64,000 nt of DNA from contig CAVRQR010000012.1 of NCBI GenBank assembly GCA_963723495.1, forward strand, positions 248,001 to 312,000. The letters are read 5' to 3'. The translations under genes and the position numbers were made by a program. The notes below the pieces were generated by a model, which made no database searches, was not told the origin of the DNA, and was given only the letters and a program-made list of their open reading frames with translations. The DNA is from Gp6-AA40 sp963723495. Lineage in GTDB: Bacteria; Acidobacteriota; Vicinamibacteria; Vicinamibacterales; UBA2999. The first letter of the stretch is position 1. Each line of letters starts with the position of its first letter. Of the stretch, positions 9,296 through 18,532 are shown in pieces.

Positions 9296-9753
9296 GGTGC
9301 GATTGTCTCTCCGTCCCAGTCGATGTGCACGTGGAGCTTGCGCCCTTCGAGGGGAAGCGATGCTTCCGCGATCGGGTTCACGGCTCCGTCCAGGAGCGAG
9401 TCGCGCCGAAGGACTTCGCGATCGACGCGCTTGAGCAGCGCCATCAATCCTTTTTCCACCGGCGCCCAGACGACCAGCACGCCACCACTCTCGTTTGGAG
9501 GAAATTTTCGATCGTCGAGATAGTCGCGGTCCTGCGTGATGAGCGTCCTGCGAAGTTGTCTGGCGAGTCGGAAGTGCTCGCCGTCCGAGGCGCGGCGCAA
9601 TTCCTCATGCTCGAGCACGAACAGCACATCCCAGTGCAACGCCTGCCGCATGAAGGACACGAGGCCCGCCGGCACGTTGGCGTCGACATAGACCCTGGGT
9701 TGTCCTGATACGCGCTCGGCGTAACCACCCAACTCGGAAGCGAGCGTGCCCAT
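9292..9753 (-). CDS. DUF5615 PIN-like protein
   Basis: A protein of about 153 residues beginning MGTLASELGGYAERVSG. The core VYVDANVPAGLVSFMRQALH, VLFVLEHEELRRASD and LITQDRDYLDDRKFP carries the conserved acidic residues of the DUF5615 / Mut7-C PIN-like nuclease group. Members are often toxin-like RNases, but activity is not shown here and no antitoxin is adjacent. I chose ATG 9753 because GGAG stands 6 nt upstream. The in-frame ATG at 9813 would add 20 Glu/Ala/Pro residues encoded by a degenerate 7-bp repeat. It sits between a DHS-like gene and nagA with tight spacing, implying one operon. Confidence 0.7.
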   Translation of the reverse strand: MGTLASELGGYAERVSGQPRVYVDANVPAGLVSFMRQALHWDVLFVLEHEELRRASDGEHFRLARQLRRTLITQDRDYLDDRKFPPNESGGVLVVWAPVEKGLMALLKRVDREVLRRDSLLDGAVNPIAEASLPLEGRKLHVHIDWDGETIAP

Positions 9754-9760
9754 GCTTGGC

Positions 9761-9788
9761 TCCGGCTCCTGACTCTCGGCTTTCGCCT
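9761..9788. repeat. degenerate heptamer array between the DHS-like and PIN-like genes
   Basis: Four consecutive 7-bp units TCCGGCT, CCTGACT, CTCGGCT, TTCGCCT (plus strand) lie just 5' of the preferred PIN-like start. They would encode part of its optional N-terminal extension. The units share the pattern N-N-C/T-G-N-C-T. The array resembles the other intergenic heptamer arrays in the window. Confidence 0.45.
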
Positions 9789-9820
9789 TGGGCTCGGCTC
9801 CAGGTTCGTCCATCCCTGGT

Positions 9821-10951
9821 CTACGTTCTCGGCTCGGCTTTGGCTTCGACGCCTTCTTTTGCCTGCTTGCGCAGGGCAGCTACCAACTCATCACGTTTGT
9901 GCACGAGCTCTTTCCGAGCCCGGCGATTGCGCGGCGAGCCAACGACGTACTCACAGAAGAGCGGGAAGCCAATCGTCGAATCGACGTACGCGACCGCGGT
10001 GTCGGGAAGCACACCGGGGTTCACCTTGCCCCAGCTGACGGCCTCGGCTGGCGTCGCGCCGGACAACCCGCCCCAGACCACTTGATCGGTCGTGATCTGG
10101 ATGAAGAAATCGTTGCCGCCTTTGGGGATCCCGTACACCTCCCACAACGTCGGCTGACCCTGCAGATAGAAGTTCTTTGGCGATCCGCCACCGAGAATGA
10201 CACACCCGTTCTTCTGCGCCGCCAGGATGAACGCGCAGATCTCGTTGACGTCCTTGTTGGGATCGATCATCAGGCGACTGTCGTTCATCAACTCGTGATA
10301 GGCGACGTTCATGCCGATGGAGCTGTCGCCGGGAGAGGAGGTGTAGATCGGCACGCCGCACGCAGCGGCGGCCGCGAGCACCGAGTATTCCCGGCACTCC
10401 GGTTGGCGCTCCAACAGATCGCGGCCCAGCGCGTAGTGCAATTCGGCCGTCGACACCGGACCGTCCGCTCCCCATCGCACGAGGAAATCGCGAATGTACG
10501 AGTCGGTCTCAAGAAGCACCGTCGCCGGAAAAAGCACGTCGTAAATGCGAATGACACCTTCCTCGAAGAGATCGCGGTCATCGACGAAAGGCGATCCGCG
10601 GTGAAGCGTGAAATTCAGGGCGTAGTGGAGATCGTGGTAGAGGTTGGCGCCCGTGCTGATGAGGAAGTCCACGAGGCCCCGCTCCATCAGCTCAACCATG
10701 CAACCGCCAAGTCCCGCAGGGGTCAAGGCGCCGGCGACGGTCAGCGCGATGGTGGTGTCGTGCTCAGGCAGGATCATCTTGTCCGTAAAAATACGGCAGG
10801 CCTCTCCCAGCCGCGCGGCGTTGAAGGCCTGAAAACCCTCCTCGATCAGGTGACGCACATCCGCGCTCCCGCGCGGGCGATAGTAACGAATCGGCCTGCC
10901 GGTCAGGTAATTCGCTCGTGATTTGTCAGCGCCCGGGGCACGGTGAGGCAT
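9821..10951 (-). CDS. deoxyhypusine synthase-like NAD-dependent enzyme
   Basis: A 376-residue protein of the DHS family. Eukaryotic and archaeal DHS transfers the aminobutyl group of spermidine to eIF5A. Visible family motifs are LTVAGALTPAGLGG, LISTGANLYHD, TSSPGDSSIG, ILGGGSPKN and the catalytic-lysine region AEAVSWGKVNPG (Lys about 309). Bacteria have no eIF5A, so bacterial homologues are thought to make homospermidine or related polyamines or to modify another target; the product here is unknown. It is first in a leftward operon with the PIN-like protein and nagA. The divergent sigma-54 activator lies about 130 bp away. Confidence 0.8.
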   Translation of the reverse strand: MPHRAPGADKSRANYLTGRPIRYYRPRGSADVRHLIEEGFQAFNAARLGEACRIFTDKMILPEHDTTIALTVAGALTPAGLGGCMVELMERGLVDFLISTGANLYHDLHYALNFTLHRGSPFVDDRDLFEEGVIRIYDVLFPATVLLETDSYIRDFLVRWGADGPVSTAELHYALGRDLLERQPECREYSVLAAAAACGVPIYTSSPGDSSIGMNVAYHELMNDSRLMIDPNKDVNEICAFILAAQKNGCVILGGGSPKNFYLQGQPTLWEVYGIPKGGNDFFIQITTDQVVWGGLSGATPAEAVSWGKVNPGVLPDTAVAYVDSTIGFPLFCEYVVGSPRNRRARKELVHKRDELVAALRKQAKEGVEAKAEPRT

Positions 10952-11083
10952 CGATTGGCTAGCTTAGCACCTCCGCTTCTCTTACTTGTGTCGATCAAAA
11001 GGACGTACCCTAAGTGTTGGAGGCTGTATCGGTCATATACAGATCAACCGATAACCGGACGAGTCTTCTTGGCGCTGAAACAG

Positions 11084-12405
11084 ATGAGTGCACTCCCCAA
11101 TCGAGCGACGATGCCGCGGCCTGAAGGGCACGGTGATCCTGAGGCCAGGTTCCGGTCGCTGGTACAGTCCCCGCTCCGAGCCGGACTTCTCCGTTTTCTT
11201 GCTGCCCGCCCGGGTGAGGCCTTTGACGTCGAGTCGTTGATGGCGACGTTCGGACGCATGCGTCTGGACATTGAAAACTGTCTTCGCGAGCTCGTCGAGT
11301 TCGGGATCGTCGGTCGCAACAGCGGTCAGTATTCGGCGATCCGCCCGGAGAGCGATGCGCTCAACCGCCTCCTCGACGTGTTCCTCGAGCGGCGCGCGGA
11401 TATCAGTCTCGAAGACCAGGCGCCATCGGTTCAGCGCTTCCGCGAAATGATCGGCCGTGACGAAAAGATGCTCGTCGTCTTTGAATGGATTCGCACGGCT
11501 GCCAAGTCGGATATCTCGGTCCTGATCCTGGGGCCCACCGGTTCGGGCAAGGAAGTCGTGGCGCGCATGATTCACGAACTGAGTCGTCGCGGTACTGAGA
11601 ACTTCCAGGCCGTGAACTGTGCGGCACTTCCTGACACGCTGTTCGAGTCGGAAATCTTCGGGTACGAGAAGGGCGCGTTCACGGGGCACACGATCGCAAA
11701 CCGGGCCGCGTCGAATTGGCGGATCGAGGCACACTCTTCCTGGACGAAATCGGCGACCTCTCGCTGGTAGCCCAGGCGAAGCTGTTGCGAGTTCTCGAGG
11801 ATCGTCGCTTCGAGCGCCTCGGAGGTCAGCGCTCGGTGCAGGTGGATTTCCGTCTGATTTCGGCCACGAATCGACCGCTCGATCAGTTCGTTCGCGACAG
11901 CCGGTTCCGCGAAGATCTGTATTATCGCGTGAACGCGTTCTCCATCAGGCTTCCATCGCTTCGTGAGCGGCCAAGCGATATTTCCGTTCTTGCCAATCGC
12001 TTCATCGCGCGGTACTGCGCGACAAATGGGCTGCCTCTCGATGCGAAGGCCTTCTCCCCGGAAGCGTTGACGCGACTCCACTCGTACCCCTGGCCTGGGA
12101 ACATCCGCGAACTGGAGAGCACGGTCTCGCGCGCAGCGCTTTCGTCTCCTGGTCGCGTCATCAGAGACACGGACGTCGAGTTCCTTCATCCTCAGGCCAC
12201 GGTAACCGTGGACGCACCTCCGCGGGTACCGACTCTGGCAGAAGCTGAGCGTGCGCACATCGTGCGCGTCCTCGAGTCGACGTCCTGGAACAAGAAGGAA
12301 GCGGCCCGGCTTCTCGATATCAGCCGCGGCACCCTCTACCGGAAAATTGTCGAGTACGAGCTGGAACCAGAGGCTCGTGTGTCCCGAAACGGGCCAATCG
12401 ACTAA
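11084..12405 (+). CDS. sigma-54-dependent activator, winged-helix N-domain (one frameshift)
   Basis: The N-terminal part of about 110 residues (RSLVQSPLRAGLLRFLAARP, LRELVEFGIVGRN) looks like a winged-helix module. A sigma-54 AAA+ domain follows: Walker A LGPTGSGKE, the GAFTGA loop, Walker B RGTLFLDEIGDLS, sensor SATNRPLDQ, and WPGNIRELE. It ends in a Fis-type HTH (WNKKEAARLLDISRGTLYRKI). The frame breaks inside GAFTGA at 11683-11686: four G are present where five restore GAFTGAHDRKPGRVELADRG. A homopolymer sequencing error is the simplest explanation. The start is uncertain: ATG 11084 or ATG 11111, without a clear ribosome site. There is no receiver or GAF domain, so the signal may enter through the winged helix. 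A subtilase and an HD-GYP gene lie downstream. Confidence 0.8.
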
Positions 12406-12695
12406 CACCTCCGCAAAACGCCCGCAAAATTACGCGTCCTTTTTGGTTCGCGCCAGTTCCATTCTGGAACACGGCCCACAAAACGCACTTACTCCAGTCG
12501 CAACAGCAATTTACGCTGATCTCACCCGCAAAACCGTGTGCAAGTACCGCACACCGAACACCGAGTTCGTAATCGACTAGTGCGAATTTCCCAGCCGATT
12601 TCAACTATAAGTCCTTCCTAAGCAACAGCTTAAGCGAAAGAACAGAGCCACCTCATGAACACGGCAGAACTCTTGCGCATGAGCTCAGCTTCGAT
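12406..12695. other. 290-bp intergenic region upstream of the subtilase
   Basis: This is the longest gene-free stretch in the window and is locally less GC-rich than its flanks. I looked for a -24/-12 sigma-54 promoter (GG-N10-GC) because of the adjacent activator and found no convincing match on either strand. No hairpin followed by a T-run was seen. It probably holds the subtilase promoter, unidentified. Confidence 0.4.
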
Positions 12696-14852
12696 ATGCC
12701 GATTACACGATCGCTCCGAACCTCGACCACCGCACTTCTGGCATCGGCCTTCATGCTCCTGGCCGCTTCAGAAGGTTTCGCCCAGTCACGCGGGCGCGGC
12801 GAAAAGCTGGACCGGTTCCTGCAGCACCGTTCGCGGCAGTTCTCCGGGCGCACACGCGTCATCGTCCAATTCAAGGGCGACGCTGACGTTCGCGTCTTGG
12901 GGCAGCGAGCCAAGCACGGACGACGTCTGGGCCGCAGTGGCCAGGTCGCAGAAGTGGATAACGTCGAGTTAGCAACCCTTGCCGCGAACCCGCAGGTCGA
13001 GCGCGTCTACCTCGACCGGCCGGCGTTCGCCACGCTCGAGCGGACCGGCCTCTCCACCGGAGCCGCTCTCGCGCGTCAGCAGCTCGGTCTGACGGGCCGC
13101 GGTGTCGGCGTTGCTGTGATCGACTCGGGCATCACGAATTGGCACGACGACCTCCATCGGAACAACAGTCGCGTTGCGCACTTCAAGGATTTCACCACCG
13201 ACCTCCGTATCTGGTCCTCGAACCCGGCGTATGACGACTACGGTCATGGCACCCACGTGGCGGGCATCATCGCCGGAACCGGGTACGACTCGAACGGCAA
13301 GCACAAGGGAATCGCGCCGGGAGCGAAGCTGGTTGGCCTGAAGGTGATGGACGGGAACGGCCGCGGCTACATCAGCGATGTGATTGCGGCAATTGACTAT
13401 GCAATCTCGGTCAAGTCGACCTACAACATTCGCGTCATCAATATCTCGGTCGCCTCGGGTGTGTTCGAGTCGGTACTGGCTCGACCCACTGACGCTCGCG
13501 GCGAAGCGCGCGGTCGACGCCGGGATTGTCGTCGTCGCCTCCGCAGGCAACCTCGGAGAGGACGCTTACGGTCGAAAGCAGTCGGGTGGGATCACGGCAC
13601 CTGGCAACGCGCCCTGGGTTCTGACAGTCGGCGCCTCGAGCGAGCAGGGCACCAGCACGCGCAGCAACGACACCATCGCGAAATTCAGCTCGCGTGGTCC
13701 GACCTGGGTTGATTTCTCGGCCAAGCCGGACATCGTCGCGCCGGGCGTTGGAATCGAGTCGCTGTCGGATCCGAACAGCCTGCTTTATTTGACGCTTCCG
13801 GGTATGCGCATCTCGGGTGTGCTCGGACTCAACCTTGGGTACCAGCCGTATCTGAGCTTGAGCGGAACGAGCATGTCAGCGCCTGTCGTTGCGGGAACCG
13901 TGGCGCTGATGCTCGAAGCCAATCCCAAGCTGACGCCGAACGCGGTCAAGGCGATCCTGCAGTACACCGCGCAGGTGTGGAGCAACACCAGCTACCTCTC
14001 GCAGGGTGCGGGGATTCTGAACGCACGTGGCGCGATCCGGCTCGCGAAGTTCTTCGCCTCACCGCAGGCGAGCCTCGGCAGCATGGGAGACAGCATCCAG
14101 GATGAGTGGGTGCCGTGGGCGCGTCACCTCATCTGGGGCAATTATCGCCTCACTGGTGGCATGCCGCTTCCAGGCAGCAACGCGTGGAATACGAACGTGC
14201 GGTGGGGTGCGCTCACGACAGCGTCGGGCAGCCGCGTGGTGTGGGGCGCGCGACTCGACGACAACATCGTGTGGAGCACGGCCAGCGATGACAACATCGT
14301 GTGGAGCACCGCCGGTAACGACAACATCGTGTGGAGCACCGCTGGCGACGACAACATCGTGTGGAGCACCGGCGGTGATGACAACATCGTCTGGAGCACC
14401 GGTGGCGACGACAACATCGTCTGGAGCACCGGCGGTGACGACAACATCGTCTGGAGCACCCGCGCCGATGACAACATCGTGTGGAGCACCGGTGCGCGAC
14501 CGACAACATCGTCTGGAGCACCGGTTCGGTCAGCAACGTGGTGTGGGGCAATGACTGCGGTGGACCGAACTGCCAGAAGGTTCTCTGGGGCTCGCTGCGC
14601 GACGGCGCGGTCATGGGCACAGCCGCCGCCGGCGACAACATCGTGTGGAGCACCGGCGCCGCCGGCGACAACATCGTGTGGAGCACTGCTGGTGACGCCC
14701 GCGACAACATCGTCTGGAGCACCGGTGCCGATGACAACATCGTGTGGAGCACCAGCTCCGGCGACAACATCGTCTGGAGTACCTCCGGTCAGGAGAGCGT
14801 CCTCTGGAGCACTTCGGACGCGATCGAAGACTTGATCCGGGCTGAACAGTAA
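12696..14852 (+). CDS. secreted S8 subtilase with C-terminal NIVW decapeptide repeats (two frameshifts)
   Basis: A signal peptide (TTALLASAFMLLAASEGFAQ) is followed by an inhibitor-I9-like propeptide (TRVIVQFKGDADVRVL). The S8 catalytic domain comes next: Asp in VAVIDSGI, His in GHGTHVAGIIAG, oxyanion Asn region VASAGNLGEDA, Ser in SLSGTSMSAPVVAGT. The C-terminal tail is a long array of DDNIVWST decapeptides. At 13472-13473 an extra G breaks the frame between GVFES and YWLDPLTLAAK. Near 14490-14505 one base is missing inside the repeat array, after which the third frame continues the same repeats to RAEQ-stop at 14852. The full-length product is about 718 residues. It is an extracellular or surface serine protease. 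The preceding sigma-54 regulator could control it, but no -24/-12 site was found. Confidence 0.85.
14257..14813 (+). repeat. coding tandem repeat, 30-bp unit, DDNIVWST(G/A)G decapeptide
   Basis: The array starts with eight head-to-tail 30-bp copies of the GAC-GAC-AAC-ATC-GTG-TGG-AGC-ACC unit. After a spacer that still carries SNVVWG and KVLWG, at least five more copies of slightly variable length (10-12 residues) follow, ending in ESVLWST. First-block copies differ mostly at wobble positions and at residues 9-10, which suggests recent tandem duplication. The period and the invariant N-I-V-W-S core suggest a stacked beta structure. Confidence 0.9.
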
Positions 14853-14952
14853 GTGGGATCCGCTGGCGCCGTAACCCGTAACCGAGGGCAACGAACATGA
14901 GAACGCGAGTCACTATCATCTGGCTGCCTGCTGACGTTCGCTAGGAGCACGT

Positions 14953-16785
14953 ATGCCCCAGCCGTCGCTTTGGCTAGCCGGCCTGGCACTAGTCTGGGGA
15001 GTGCTCTATTTCGGACTACGCGCGTATCGCATCATCAAGGCCCGATTCAGGGCTGAGCAGCGGCGCGCCGAGCAGCTGGCCGAACTGCACCTGGCAACCA
15101 TCGAGGCGCTGGCGCGCGCGATCGATGCCAAAGACGGCACGGCCGAGAATCACATCCGCCGCGTACAACTCTACGCGTCGGCGGTGGCTCGAGAGCTCGG
15201 TATGTCGGACGCCGAAACTCAGGCGGTGCGAACGGCGGCGCTGTTGCACGACATCGGCAAGCTCGCGGTCCCGGAGCATATCCTCTCGAAGCCTGGTCCT
15301 CTGACAGCCGAAGAGTTCCAGAAGGTACAGGCACATCCGCAGGTCGGTGCGGACATCATCGCTGCTGTACCGTTTCCGTATCCGGTCGCGCCGCTCATTC
15401 AGAATCACCATGAGCGGTGGGATGGACGCGGCTATCCGAGAGGCCTCAGGGGTGAGGACATCCCACTCGGGGCACGAGTCCTGTTCCTGGTCGACTACTT
15501 CGACGCGCTGACCTCGAACCGTCCGTACCACGAGGCGATGACGTTCGAAGCAGCTGTGGCGCTGATCGAGCAGGAGGCTGGCAAGGCGCTCGACCCGCGA
15601 GCCGTCGCGGCATTCGTGCGCGTGCTGCCTCAGGTTCGAATGGAGGTCGAGGAGAAAGAACGCAAGAGCGGCCCGGTCGATGCAGCCTCGGCACAGGCAA
15701 CGCGCAACGATCGCGGACAGTCATCAGTCTTCAATGACATCGCGATCGCGCACGGAGAGATCTACGCGCTCTATCAGATCGCCCAGACCATGGGCACCAG
15801 CCTCGGCGTATCGGATACGATGGCGCTGATCGCGTCGAAACTCACGAGCCTCGTACCGTTCTCGGCCTGCACGCTGTTCCTGTACGACGAGAACACCAAC
15901 CTCCTGACCTGCCGGTTTGCGACAGGCACCGACTTCGAGTTGATGCAGCAGCTGACCCTGAAGGGTGGCCAGGGGATCACCGGCTGGGTTGCTCGCAACC
16001 GTCGGCCGTTAGTCAACGCGCGCCCAAGCGGAGATCTCGAAGCCGCAGGCTCGTCGTTGCCGACGGCGCTGCAGTCGGCGCTCGTCTGCCCATTGCTGCT
16101 TGGCGATCAAGTCATCGGCACTCTCGCGGTGTACCACACGACGGCGAGCTTCTACGGCGACGATCATCGTCGTCTGCTCGATCGTGTCTGCGAGCAGGCC
16201 GCGGCAGTGATCCACAACTCCATCGTGTTCGAGCAGACGCACGAGGCGTCGCTGACCGACCCGCTGACCACCCTGCCGAACACGCGATTCATGGTCAACC
16301 ATCTCGGGCGCGAGCTGTCGCGCGCCGAACGCGGGAATGCCGAAGTCTCGCTCCTCGTGATGGACCTGAACGACTTCAAGGACATCAACGACACCTTCGG
16401 ACATCACGTCGGCGACCGTGCCCTTCGCGAGGTCGCGCAGGTACTGCGTGGCGCAATTCGTCCCTACGACGTCTGCGTGCGTTACGCCGGTGACGAGTTC
16501 ATCGTGGTGCTGGCTGGCTGCGGCTGGGATGAAGCGGAATACAAGCGCCTCGAACTACAGGAAGCGGTCGAAAGTCTGGTCTTCGAGGCCAAGCCGGGTG
16601 TCAGGATGCCGCTGTCGATCAGCGCGGGTGCCGCGGTGTTCCCGCACGACGGCAACACCTATGAGGTCTTGATGGCGAAGGCCGATCGCCGCATGTACCG
16701 CAACAAGGTGATGCACAAGCGAGAGGCGCAGACGAGAGCCGCCGCACCTCCGCAATCCACGCCCGACAATCGAGCGGTATCGTAG
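14953..16785 (+). CDS. HD-GYP / GAF / GGDEF cyclic-di-GMP protein
   Basis: A 610-residue protein with one N-terminal membrane helix (about 6-25), an HD-GYP domain (HDIGK at 99-103, HHERWDGRGYP at 152-162), a GAF domain (about 270-410) and a C-terminal GGDEF domain. The GGDEF signature reads YAGDEF (about 511-516), one Gly to Ala change, which many active cyclases tolerate. HD-GYP domains hydrolyse c-di-GMP and GGDEF domains make it, so the protein may be bifunctional or have one regulatory domain. AGGAG stands 7 nt before the ATG. It lies 100 bp downstream of the subtilase. The order HD-GYP before GGDEF with GAF between is less common than the reverse. Confidence 0.9.
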   Translation: MPQPSLWLAGLALVWGVLYFGLRAYRIIKARFRAEQRRAEQLAELHLATIEALARAIDAKDGTAENHIRRVQLYASAVARELGMSDAETQAVRTAALLHDIGKLAVPEHILSKPGPLTAEEFQKVQAHPQVGADIIAAVPFPYPVAPLIQNHHERWDGRGYPRGLRGEDIPLGARVLFLVDYFDALTSNRPYHEAMTFEAAVALIEQEAGKALDPRAVAAFVRVLPQVRMEVEEKERKSGPVDAASAQATRNDRGQSSVFNDIAIAHGEIYALYQIAQTMGTSLGVSDTMALIASKLTSLVPFSACTLFLYDENTNLLTCRFATGTDFELMQQLTLKGGQGITGWVARNRRPLVNARPSGDLEAAGSSLPTALQSALVCPLLLGDQVIGTLAVYHTTASFYGDDHRRLLDRVCEQAAAVIHNSIVFEQTHEASLTDPLTTLPNTRFMVNHLGRELSRAERGNAEVSLLVMDLNDFKDINDTFGHHVGDRALREVAQVLRGAIRPYDVCVRYAGDEFIVVLAGCGWDEAEYKRLELQEAVESLVFEAKPGVRMPLSISAGAAVFPHDGNTYEVLMAKADRRMYRNKVMHKREAQTRAAAPPQSTPDNRAVS

Positions 16786-16815
16786 CGGTCTTCCGGCGGG
16801 TCCGAGGACCCGAGG

Positions 16816-17589
16816 CTACATTCCCATGACGTGATAGCCGGCGTCGACGATGAGGACTTCGCCGGTCACAGCTTTGCCGGCGTCACTGAGCAGGAAGGCG
16901 CACGCCTCGGCAACCTCGCCGGTCTCGACGTTGCGTCGGAGCGGCGCGCGATCCGTGTACACGTGAAGGATGTTCGAAAAGCCTTTGATGCCGGCGGCAG
17001 CGAGCGTCTTGATCGGCCCTGCTGAGACCGCGTTCACGCGCACGGCCTTGGGGCCAACGTCAGCAGCCAGGTAACGAACGGTCGCCTCGAGCGCGGCCTT
17101 GGCCACACCCATCACGTTGTAATTCGGGAACACACGCTGGCTCCCGAGGTACGACAACGTGACGACCGATCCTCCCCCGCGCTTCTCGAACAACGGCATC
17201 GCAGCCCGCGTCAGCGCGATGAGTGAGTAGGCCGATATGTCCATTGCGATGCGGAACCCATCGCGCGTGGTGTTGACGAAGGGCGCCTCGAGCTCCTCGC
17301 GAGGCGCAAAGGCGGCTCCATGGACAACGAAGTCGAGACCGCCGAACTCCTGATCGACCTTCTCGAGTACCGACGCGATCTCGGCATCCGATGACACGTC
17401 ACACGGCAGTACAAGGGGAGGCTGCTCGAGCCCTTGCGAGAGCTCGTTGACGTGCTCCTCGAACCGTCCCTGATAGGTCAGCGCCAGCCGCGCACCGCGT
17501 CGTGCGACAGCCTGTGCGATGGCCCAGGAGATCGAGCGCTTGTTGGCCACACCAACGATCAGCCCGTGTTTACCGCTGAAATCACTCAT
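16816..17589 (-). CDS. fabI: enoyl-[acyl-carrier-protein] reductase FabI
   Basis: A 257-residue short-chain dehydrogenase that reduces enoyl-ACP with NAD(P)H in the last step of each fatty-acid elongation cycle. The FabI-type glycine motif is GLIVGVANKRSISWAIA. The catalytic Tyr-X6-Lys is in YNVMGVAKAALE. VNAVSAGPIKTLAAAGIKGF and the C-terminal GEVLIVDAGYHVMGM match the family closely. Length is normal. The 100-bp space upstream of its ATG holds a heptamer array rather than an obvious promoter. Confidence 0.95.
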   Translation of the reverse strand: MSDFSGKHGLIVGVANKRSISWAIAQAVARRGARLALTYQGRFEEHVNELSQGLEQPPLVLPCDVSSDAEIASVLEKVDQEFGGLDFVVHGAAFAPREELEAPFVNTTRDGFRIAMDISAYSLIALTRAAMPLFEKRGGGSVVTLSYLGSQRVFPNYNVMGVAKAALEATVRYLAADVGPKAVRVNAVSAGPIKTLAAAGIKGFSNILHVYTDRAPLRRNVETGEVAEACAFLLSDAGKAVTGEVLIVDAGYHVMGM

Positions 17590-17590
17590 G

Positions 17591-17632
17591 GTCGTCTACA
17601 GAGTCCTGTCTCCGGTCTGTCGTCTCCAGTCC
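17591..17632. repeat. heptanucleotide tandem array (consensus near CCNGTCT)
   Basis: Six consecutive 7-bp units: GTCGTCT, ACAGAGT, CCTGTCT, CCGGTCT, GTCGTCT, CCAGTCC. The following 50 bases contain related units in inverted orientation (GACCGGA, GTTCAGG). It lies between fabI and the Arg/Gly-rich gene. Confidence 0.6.
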
Positions 17633-17690
17633 ACGGTAGTTCAGATCCGTGGTCCGGGACCGGAGTTCAGGAGTTGAAGTTAGGGAGACG

Positions 17691-18443
17691 CTACCGTCCG
17701 CGTTTGGGTCCGCGGTTCTGTCCGCCCCGGTTGTGGCCGCCGCCACCCTGGCCGGGCCGTCCTCCCCGTTGGCCGGACGGGCCCTGACCGCTGCCCGGGC
17801 GCTGCTGTTGATTGCCGGTGTGTTGTCCGCCGCCAGGACGTGACCCGTGGCGGGGACTGCCAAATCGTGGCTGTCCCTGCCCCGACGCCTGACCCTGTGC
17901 CTGGCGGCCGTGCCTGTTGCCGCGCGACTTGTTGCCGTTGCGCTGGCCATCGAATCGGCCACCGGTTTGACGGATAGTGAAGTCCGTCGGTTTGCGCTCC
18001 GGGGCCTGCCCTTCCGGGCGCGGCAACGTGGCGCGAATCAAAGGCCGATGCACCGGCCACTCATCGTCGGGGACGGAGGGCTCGAGTTCCTCGCCTTCGA
18101 CCGGCTCGGGCTCTTTGGCACTGTCCATCGTCTCGGTCGAGAGAATGGGCACCTCGTCGACGGCGTCGTCGAGCGTCTCGCCAGCATCCGTATCCGCCTC
18201 GGCAACGACAAGCACCGAATCAGTCGCCTCGACAGGAGGAGCCGCGACCGCGGCGACAGGTTTCTTTCGTCGCGGTGACGGAATCTTGGCGTGCTTGTAC
18301 TCGTGCTCGGCGTCACACGTCGTGCAACGCGTTTGCTTCACGTCGTCTTCAATCATCGCAACGACCGCATGATTGGTGATGCGGCGCTCGCGCGGACAGT
18401 AGTCGTCTAGAACGTCACCGAGGCGAACCCGGCGTTGCTGCAT
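17691..18443 (-). CDS. small zinc-ribbon-like protein with long RGG/Gln-rich disordered tail
   Basis: A protein of about 250 residues; ATG 18443 is chosen because GGGGGAG stands 6 nt upstream. The conserved-looking N-terminus (QQRRVRLGDVLDDYCPRERR, later TRCTTCDAEHEYKHAK) has one Cys plus a Cys-X2-Cys pair, enough for a partial zinc ribbon. The middle (about 75-140) is acidic. The last 100 residues are Gly/Arg/Gln-rich with RGG, GQG and NRGG motifs and no predicted fold. This composition is typical of nucleic-acid-binding or phase-separating tails in RNA helicases and RNA-binding proteins, but no RNA-binding fold is visible. Function unknown. It is monocistronic. Confidence 0.7.
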   Translation of the reverse strand: MQQRRVRLGDVLDDYCPRERRITNHAVVAMIEDDVKQTRCTTCDAEHEYKHAKIPSPRRKKPVAAVAAPPVEATDSVLVVAEADTDAGETLDDAVDEVPILSTETMDSAKEPEPVEGEELEPSVPDDEWPVHRPLIRATLPRPEGQAPERKPTDFTIRQTGGRFDGQRNGNKSRGNRHGRQAQGQASGQGQPRFGSPRHGSRPGGGQHTGNQQQRPGSGQGPSGQRGGRPGQGGGGHNRGGQNRGPKRGR

Positions 18444-18532
18444 GAACTCCCCCGGAAGCAACCTTCAGGGCGGGGTAGGTGAAATCAGGGTGAAGGTCCG
18501 GTCTGAGTGTAACCCCAAAAACCCAAATTCCC

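Noticed and set aside
9754..9813. 20-residue N-terminal extension of the PIN-like protein
   Set aside because: It is encoded by degenerate heptamers and precedes a better-placed ribosome site and ATG at 9753; kept only as an alternative start.
12406..12695. Possible sigma-54 promoter upstream of the subtilase
   Set aside because: No GG-N10-GC pair with acceptable flanks was found on either strand.
14257..14813. Regular 30-bp repeats that could be mistaken for a CRISPR array
   Set aside because: The repeats are contiguous without unique spacers and are in frame, coding DDNIVWST decapeptides of the subtilase.
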